A stretch of 64,000 nt of DNA from Trypanosoma brucei gambiense DAL972 (Eukaryota > Euglenozoa > Kinetoplastea > Trypanosomatida > Trypanosomatidae): positions 248,001 through 312,000 of the forward strand of contig NC_026734.1 in the NCBI RefSeq assembly GCF_000210295.1, written 5' to 3'. The notes below the pieces were generated by a model that saw only the letters and a program-made list of their open reading frames with translations, was not told the DNA's origin and searched no databases. Made by a program: the position numbers and the translations under genes. The stretch's first letter is position 1. Every line of letters starts with the position of its first letter. Below are positions 54,151-61,806 of this stretch, one piece after another.

Positions 54151-55075
54151 GTTTTATGCAGTATAACACTGAATAACACAACCAACACTACTACAAGGGA
54201 TGTTAAACCCATTAGGATATGCTGCTGCTTTTTCGTTCTTAATACATTATTACCTATCATATATCCATCATCCACACTTCCCTTGCGTTTCCTTACGCTC
54301 TCGCTGAAACGTTTACAGAGAATCAGGCTCTGGGATAACAATTCTTTCAATCTACTTTGATGCCCAGTAGAGGAAACAAAGATCAGCTCTACATCACCGT
54401 ACTGTTTGGTGATGCCCTCATATCCATTTCTGACTAACCTGGAGTTGCTGATAAGTTAGGGCACTATGTCACTGAACATTAGGGTGACAACACCATCCCT
54501 ATGGTAGGTAACGAAACCTCCAGTAGTTCCCACTATGAAGGATCCAGCCCCTCCATTTGCAACATCTTCCGTACCCATGATCCAGCTTTCCATATTGTTA
54601 TTGGCTGTGAATTCAACCAGTTAGTTGTATAATTATTTGTGTAACCAATATACCATCATTTGGCATATCTTCAGTGAAAGACATATTACATTTGCTTGGA
54701 GATCCAGCTGGTTTGCGCTTGTGGTCATTTATTCCACCACTCACGGATCCATTTTCTGAGGAGACGGCTCTCTCGTTCACAAGACAACAACCATTCGCGT
54801 TAACATCTGTTTGTTCAAACACCATTACCAGATCCTTCAACACTTGTCCAATTGACAATGATGCATTCACAACATGATTAGACACTCTTACTTCGTTTAA
54901 ATAACTTGCATCTATTACCTGTCCAGGTTCATCTATATTCTTCATTATCTTCCTCAACCCCTGCATTACTGTTTTCCCTTGCCTCTCCTTTATACCATTC
55001 TGACGTCACCACTCCTAAAATCCATCCAACATTCCTGTCGCCTCCGATTGTTATTTTCAAAAACATTAGCACTCA
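54120..55075 (-). pseudogene. Decayed type I membrane protein gene, 3' portion
   Basis: The minus strand keeps recognisable coding fragments in several frames. About 54985-55075 has 'NNNRRRQECWMDFRSGDV'. 54640-54966 is an open stretch with 'NIDEPGQVIDASYLNEVRV' and an Asn/Gly/Ser-rich part. About 54470-54600 has 'MESWIMGTEDVANGGAG' and 'VTYHRDGVVTLMFSD'. 54120-54350 ends with a basic stretch, a clear transmembrane segment ('ILMGLTSLVVVLVVLFSVIL') and a short tail. At least two frameshifts and one stop interrupt it. An ectodomain, single membrane span near the C-terminus and short tail are the plan of trypanosome invariant surface glycoproteins, but the family is not proven. It lies upstream of the other decayed gene on the same strand, so the two may be tandem relics. 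Confidence 0.4.
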
Positions 55076-55106
55076 CAACACTTAAGGAATAGCTGAGGTT
55101 ACATAA

Positions 55107-55318
55107 CCCCATGGCGATGCAGGCCACCCCAACTCACCGCCAGAGCCTGGTGCCGTACTCAGGTAAGAGAAGAAAAGCGACAGCAGACTACTCCACTAGG
55201 ATTAAGTTCAGACGGAAAGTCCAAGGCATCAATTCACAGTGGGGCACACACCAGATCCGTTACAGAACGGGAATTATTCCCAGAAATAACCTGTGCACGT
55301 GCAAAAGAAAAGAAAAGA
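55107..55318 (+). mobile_element. Diverged ingi/RIME-clade relic with Pr77-like 5' end
   Basis: Bases 55107-55134 match the first ~27 bases of the RIME at 56316 with only two substitutions and one inserted A. This is the Pr77-type conserved start of ingi-clade retroposons, which carries promoter activity in related elements. After that, similarity is weak. The segment ends in an A/G-rich tract at about 55300-55318. I see no target-site duplication. It is best read as a short, old, SIDER-like or truncated non-autonomous copy. Confidence 0.5.
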
Positions 55319-56315
55319 GGCACATTTCGCTTCCTCTCTCTAGAGAGCTGTGGCCTCATTATAAACGTTTTTCGTAAACTCTTTTCATAACTTTAACTGG
55401 ACTGTCGGGCACACTCTACGGAAGAGTGGTGTACCGTTTTTATTTTAATATAACTTTTTTTCATGTTTTATGCATGCTTGCCATGAGAATAAATCTCAAA
55501 TCGCAGGTAAGCGTATTCACACCGAACATAGGGATGTTCTCGCACCGTTGGCAGAGCTATTGTCACGACGTGCATCAGCCAGTGTGGCGAAATGACCCTG
55601 AGGAGTGGCATGTCCTGCGCGGTGGGCATGGAAGAGCACGGTGTTACGAATGATAAATAATGAACCTTATTCTCCGCCGGAGAGCGTCCAGGGGAGAAGC
55701 GCTCTTTTGTTAGAAAACGAGTCCCTGCCACTTGTGTATGCGACGCTCGTGGTATTCGCCAGTCATTGGAAAGGGGGAAAGTATCGTTTACACAATACTG
55801 CCGTAATGGTGGTCCCCCCCAAAAGTTTCAAGTGTTTGAATCGATCTTTCCTCTGTATCGATGCAGATGGTTACGTTGGCATAAGCGTCACGGTATTGTT
55901 CGCATCGTTGGGGAATCGGGCTATGCGTTGGTGAGGGCGAGAGGACAACGGGAAGCAATGAACCGGAAACAGTTTGGATGTACAGACACGGAGCGGCACT
56001 TCGTCCCTCTCCCCCTCTGATGTGTTGAGCGGCCGTTGCTCTTTTCGTGCAGCTGAGGGATTCGAGAGGCGGCGCCCCCCGGTCCAGTACCCGACTCCCT
56101 TGTGGCGGGAAAATTGCTGTCGCTTCTAATGGAAGTGCCCTTGATGTTGGAGGTGTTACAACTGCCATTTCACAACCGGCGGGTATCCGTGCCGTGAAGC
56201 TGAAGGCGCATTCGGGGGGTTGTCCGGCGGTTGTTCGCCGCGGCGGTTCCGTCAGTGGCCACACTTCGCCTTTTACTTTAATACTTTAGTGGGGGTTGTG
56301 TGCTTTAATTATTTA
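55319..56315. other. Degenerate DNA between the two retroposon copies
   Basis: About 1 kb with short, shifting open frames on the + strand (55426-55653, 55605-55934, 55766-56020, 56047-56289). Together they could be remains of a gene, since successive frames overlap, but none shows a family I can name. The 12-base word ggtccagtaccc at 56081-56092 also occurs inside the RIME (56351-56362), hinting at another retroposon trace. Confidence 0.35.
56304..56315 (+). repeat. Target-site duplication, left copy
   Basis: tttaattattta directly precedes the RIME start and is repeated exactly after its A tail (56825-56836). Twelve bases is the known duplication length for ingi/RIME. Confidence 0.95.
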
Positions 56316-56824
56316 CCCTGGCGATGCCGGCCACCTCAACGTGGTGTCAGGGTCCAGTACCCCGTATCATCGGGGGAAGCCAAGAGCCAGCAGCGTTCCT
56401 TTCATGGGGAACACTGCTGTGCTCCGGCTACGGCATCATACAGCACAGGGATCAGCAGCGTCTTGCTGGGACACCGTTTTTCATTTGTCGGTCCCTGGGC
56501 ACGTGCCAGCGTGCCATCACCAGTATCATCCGCACTAAGATGCTGCTGTCCGGTGATGTGGAACTCCAAAAAAAAAAAAAAAAGAATTGCCAATTGGCAT
56601 CTTTGGGAGGGTCCAGGGTGGGGTGTTTTTCGCCCCATCTGCTGTAATGTGTTCAAATGCGGAGCTACAACAAAAAATTATAGAGAGTGTGTTAGGATGA
56701 ATAAAAAAGGGAGACTCTGCCACAGTCGCCAGACCAATAGCATCTCAGGGCTCTACGGTGATGGCTGATGGCTGCGCCAGTGGGGGGAAACTCTCACGAA
56801 GGCACGAAGAAAATTGCAAAAAAA
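56316..56824 (+). mobile_element. RIME: RIME non-autonomous retroposon, full length
   Basis: 509 bp. It starts with the ingi/RIME 5' sequence (ccctggcgatgccggccacc...). The first ~252 bp end in a 16-A run (56568-56583), then a second ~241-bp part ends in a short A tail (56818-56824). This bipartite plan matches RIME, which consists of the 5' and 3' ends of the autonomous ingi element. A perfect 12-bp duplication flanks it, so the insertion is recent or well preserved. The long open frame crossing it (to 56768) is probably not functional. The first ~77 bases should hold the internal Pr77 promoter. Confidence 0.93.
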
Positions 56825-56836
56825 TTTAATTATTTA
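56825..56836 (+). repeat. Target-site duplication, right copy
   Basis: Exact repeat of 56304-56315 right after the RIME A tail. Confidence 0.95.
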
Positions 56837-57300
56837 TTTTTTTTTTCTTAAATGGTCCAATGTTGTCGGCTTGCGGAAGGGTTGGGCGTGTAGTCTTTGT
56901 CGCCGGTCCTCTTCCTCCTTTTTTTTCCTGCTGGGTACGGGGCGCATTTGTTATGTGTTTTCGGTCCGGGGCGTTATCTATTTTTTTTTTTCGGTTCGAG
57001 CCGCGCAAATTTACGTTCAAACCAGTAAAATACATGGGGTTGGGTCGGATCAATGTGGTAGAGAATTTTACACGAACGCGTGCGCTGTATGCATAGACGG
57101 GAAGAGGTGCATGGGGACATCCGTTTCTGTTGGATAAGTGGGTGCGTCTGTGTATTTGTTTCTTTTGTTCCCCAACGGCGTCACCATTGAAATGTGTTTT
57201 TTCTTTGCTTTCAGAGGTGCAGTGGAATATTTTGCTAATATTTGGTCGCGGTGCGTTTCTATCCGCTGTTAAGGCCAACTTTACGTGGTGTCTGTGTATT
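56837..57300 (+). promoter_or_regulatory. G/T-rich zone, candidate divergent transcription start region
   Basis: The + strand is strongly G/T-rich with many G-runs and T-runs. This lies in the gap between minus-strand genes (to about 55.1 kb) and the + strand calpain-like gene, where trypanosome Pol II start regions are expected. No defined promoter motif is visible. The assignment rests on position and composition. Confidence 0.35.
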
Positions 57301-60300
57301 CGGTGAAGGTAAGCGCGGACATTGCCACCTGCTGGAATGAGGACCGTTTCATAGCATTAGTAGCGGCAACACTCTCCTGACATTGTGCTTCCTCACTACT
57401 TATTGGGAAATTTTTTTGGTGACATACTTTGGGTGTAATTATTTTGAACGGTTGGGGTGCAATATCCGAAAGTGCTGCCGATTGCTGCAGGCGCGGCTTA
57501 TCTTTGAACATTTGTGTATAGTTTTTTTTTTTCACGGTAGGTGTTAGCATTAAATGTCACTTTTGAGATATTTTTGATGTTTTTTTTTTAAATCCTAGCC
57601 GCTACTCGATTTCACAGCGGTCTACGTTACAATCGGGTATTTTCGTTTAATTGCACCGAATCCGGACGGTATTAACTATAGAAACCACAGTGATGTTCTT
57701 CTATTCTCTATTTACGGCTGTCTCGTTGCAATTCCTGTTTGCTGTGTGGGTATGGCGATTGGTTCCCCCTTTTTTTTGTTTTGAATGTATGCAACATGTA
57801 TATTTATAACCGTGTTGTTTGCAGGTTTTTTGTTAGGTAGGGCTGTTGGAAAAGCTAATGTTTATGATATCCCTCTTCCAAAGCAATTGGTGAAGTTACT
57901 GACATGCCGAAGGATTAGCTCCCACTTTATTATTTCGGCAACTTCCAGGGGGGAAAGGAGAAAACTAACCCTAGTCATATGAATCTCTTACGACAGCGAG
58001 TCGGCCGAACGGTCAATTTTCGCTGTCGGAGTCTTGAAGTATAATTTTCGTTCGATATGGATTAGATGTTGTAACTTCTTAATAATTTTGCGGTCATTTC
58101 TCGGTGTAGCGACAGATTTACGCACCGCACCGGGATTACGTGCGTTTCCAAGGTCTTTAACATTTAAAGCATTGTCAACAACTGCTGTCGGATTTTTTAA
58201 AAAATGTGGAATTAGAAATTATTAAATATCGTTTTGGTTACTCACAATAAGTAATTCTATGCCAACACGAAGTGACTTGGCTGGGCGCATTGCATATTTC
58301 GAATATGGAGTAATGAATATCTTTTTTTATCGTTATGTTGGGATAAATACGAAAAATATTACGCTTGTTGTTTATGTTCTACTTTGAATTTAGAATACAT
58401 CATGTACGATGCAATAACAGAAGTTCTTCCAATAATTTAGACAATGAAGCCTCGCACGCTTAATTTGTTTATATAAAGTGTGTTGTTGCTGATTCTTTTT
58501 GGTGTTTGTCTCTCTGTTCTTTTTGTTTTTTTTATAAGTACCTGGGGGGGAATGCGGAGCGAAAAAACGGATGTTGGAACTATCGATTTAGCTTTCCTAT
58601 TATGATCTCTGACTAGGGACTCCAATGGTGGAATTAAGTTACTTCTAAATCATTTTTTTCCCAGAGGAAAGTAGTTACTCAGTATTGTAAAAGGTTTCGT
58701 CCGTTGTAGGTTTGTATTATTATGAAACAGGTAGTTGTAACGTATATACCATTCTTTTTTTTTACTTTTATGCCATGCAAAATTAATAATAGTAATAAGT
58801 GATGACCTGTAGCTTGATTTAAGCCCGTGTTACTCGCAATTGTTTTTATTACTCTTTGAACTGTTGGCATGATCGTTACATTTTTTGAATTTTTGCGAAG
58901 AATGTACCCCTCATGAGCTATTACTCTCTTTATATGAATATTCAGTTGATTGAGTTGACTTCTTTGACTGTTTTTTTTTTTTAAATCAGGGTTAATGCTC
59001 TTTCATTTTATTGATATCAGAACATGTGTATTATATTGGTAAACTTTGTATCGATGCAAAAACTATCTTTTTTTTTCTACCGTCAGAGGTTTGAATTTGC
59101 GTTTTACCCCATTTGAGGAGCATGCGCAAGTTTTTGTTTTTTGTCTTTAGTTTTTGCTTGTGCAACTGTTAGCACTTGTTTATTATTATTATCTTATACT
59201 TAATTTCCTTTGGTACGGTGACGTTATGATCATTATATATATATACTTCTTATTGAATTGTAATGTAACGATCACATTTTCAGAGAGGCCGTGAAAAGAA
59301 TACTCTAACCTTGCTTTCCTTTTTATATTAAATAAAACATGAAGTAGTTATTTCATAACTTTACTGACGCCCATAATAAGTTGTCTGTTTCTATTTCTTC
59401 TAAAAGGGGGAGGCACGTGGTCAGGTCGAAGGCGCATCCCCAATGTTATTTTCTTCATCTCCATGGGCAATGTCAATTAACGGTGCTTTCAATACCATTC
59501 CTTTTAATGATTTCCTTTAATATATCAAATATTTTAAATGAGTCCTGCACCTTCGTTGTCGGATTTATACCGAACTGGGCACTGTGGTAAAGCTGGTTGA
59601 AAAAAAAGATAGTGAAAACGACAAAAACGGTCTTTGTTTTTTGCTGTTGATTTCACTCGGGACATGAAAACAATAAATTTGAGTATCTTAACTGTTAAAT
59701 TGGTACATACTGGTGAATCAAATGCGTTGTGGTGGTGATAACTGATTTAAAATGTCACACTCAATTTTTTTAATACGTTAGTTCTATCTGAGTGATTCGG
59801 ATGTATTTCCTTTTTTGACGATACGCTTGCTTTTCTAAAGAAACGTTATCACTAATATTGTTGTTCCCTTCTTTATTGTATAGCTTGTTGCCAGTAGACA
59901 CTTACTTTATTGCTTCTACTTCATGATATCTTCAAGCTAAAAATTTGTTGTAAACCTTGTTTCGTTGCATTCAATTTTGATCGGCTTCTTTATCTTATCG
60001 GTTATGTTTAATTATAATTGTTTTGTCATCAGTATTTGTGTGAAGCAGGCACCAGTCTTCCTTTTCTGGACAACTTTAAAGGCGGAGGAATTTTTCCCTC
60101 TCCCATAAAGTTGAACTTTAGCCTTCTCCATTATCTTTTTTTTTTTTAATCTGACTAAATATCTTTGTGGGATAAGAAACTAGCAGTGCCTCATAGCATT
60201 GACATCCCGGTCACTCTTCTCTGCCCAGCACATGGTATTATTAAAGAACACATGTATATGTTGCTGTTGTTTGTTTCTATATAAGCTTTTAAGTAACATC

Positions 60301-61806
60301 ACAGATATTTTGGTTTATGAAGTTCACTCCTTTCGGCATCAGTTGCTTGGAGTATGTGTGGTCTGCAACTGATTTTTTTTTGCCGTTTATTTGTTTTGTC
60401 CTTTCTTTTTTAAAAAGTGTCCCACCAAAGGGCATGCCAATAATCTACCCTTCGTGGTCTCACGTCTTTCTTTTTTTTTTTTTGATATCCAATCTCGTTT
60501 CCTCCATTACAGTGCCGTTGTAAGATATGTTGTTTTTTTTTTTTAATTCTTTCAGACGGGGATTAATGACCGAAAGTACCAAAAAGGAGAGATCGGAGGC
60601 GAGAAAAGAAAATGTGGCTGTTTTACCTAAATGTTAGTCTCTTCCCTTGTCTTCTCTTCCACAGCCTTTGAAGTTTTCGACCATCGTAGGTACCTTTTTA
60701 TTCTTTTTTGTTAATCGGCTAGAAATTTTTTTAATTGCTGTCAAGATCTTTTGTTTTAGTAATGTTTGTCCTCTTTTATTCTTGTGTAATTATGTAAACG
60801 CCCTTTTGTTTTGGGCTTGAGACTTTATTCCATGACTGTTTATGGGAACTCTTGTGTTATACATTTGTTAGAGGCCCCTTTTCCGTGCTTTCTCTTTTTT
60901 GGGAGGAGGGGAGTTTGCGAAAGGGATTACCAAGTTGCACCCCCAAATTTAATAATAATAATATACATTTGTTCTTAATGCGTATCAATAGCAAATAAAT
61001 ACCAGGGATTTGTCTTTTAGAAGCTCTCACCGCATCGCGCAGGAGACAAGTTCAGAAAAGTAGTAGCATTCTCTTATAGGCTTGTTCTTAACTTTAAAAT
61101 ATTTTATTTTCCATTTGCTCTCTCTCTCTGTGAACGGGTTTGCTGCCTCACATATTTTCAATACTCATTATGTATATCGTTTCTTTTCCCAACGCTTTCA
61201 CACATTTGACATTGGGTAGGATAAGTCAGTGACTTATCCGTTTTGTTTTCAATTAGAAGTGCTGAAGTGAATTGAAGTGTGTCCCGTTGCTATGTAGGGG
61301 TGTTTGAAACACAGTGTAGGTGGGGAAGTAGTTGGTTAACTTTTCTCATGTGTGCACTTGTGTCGTGTGATAGGTCATTGCTTTCCATTTTATTCATTTC
61401 CTAAAAAAACACTATGTACCCTCCATACCCTGCGGAAAGATTAGTTGTGCTCTGATAAAGGGATGTGTTTTCTATGTTCATGTGATGAGATTAAGTTATT
61501 CTGGCGCTGCGACGGATGGCGTGCCACTTTGTGATTAAAATGTACTTTCAGGAGGCTGTATTGTGCTACCGGTGGGTTTTGTGTGGTAATGCGCGCACTC
61601 GTTGTTTTAGCAGGCTTCGCTGCTGCTTTAGTTGTTGTGTGTTTGTTATCAGCGATTTATTTTTCCGATCCCTTATGCAGTGAATTGCATCGGTCCCTAT
61701 ATATACGTCCCCCCCCCACTTTTCACACTGGTACACAGAGGATAGGGTTATTTGAGAATAAGCGAATCCAAGCATATCTCTTATCCTTAAGCATCAGGGA
61801 CAAGAT
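57301..61806. other. Gene-poor, T-rich region upstream of the calpain-like gene
   Basis: 4.5 kb without an intact gene. Homopolymeric T tracts are frequent (for example about 58971-58982, 60140-60148, 60472-60483, 60533-60543). Short + strand fragments look like decayed coding DNA: 57785-57982 begins with a leader-like segment and 'VYDIP', and 59381-59590 has 'CTFVVGFIPNWALW'. None has a clear family. The last part (61650-61680) holds a pyrimidine tract with AG at 61679-61680, a likely trans-splice acceptor with a 126-nt leader for the calpain-like gene. Confidence 0.5.
57785..57982 (+). pseudogene. Leader-like fragment with VYDIP, possible surface-protein relic
   Basis: A 65-codon frame begins with a hydrophobic leader ('YATCIFITVLFAGFLLG') followed by 'KANVYDIPLPKQLVKLL'. 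The leader plus VYD-[IF]-P pattern also occurs in the decayed minus-strand gene at 54077. The frame then degenerates. It could be the 5' end of a related gene on the opposite strand. Confidence 0.3.

Noticed and set aside
56826..57278. 150-codon minus-strand frame in the G/T-rich zone
   Set aside because: It is Lys/Thr/Pro-rich, as expected from the complement of G/T-rich DNA, and begins in the RIME target duplication.
57281..57550. 89-codon minus-strand frame
   Set aside because: No family features; it lies in the proposed start zone of the + strand unit and may be chance.
57301..61500. Centromere candidate in the gene-poor region
   Set aside because: No tandem satellite of the ~147-bp kind known in T. 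brucei centromeres is visible; only T tracts and short low-complexity DNA.
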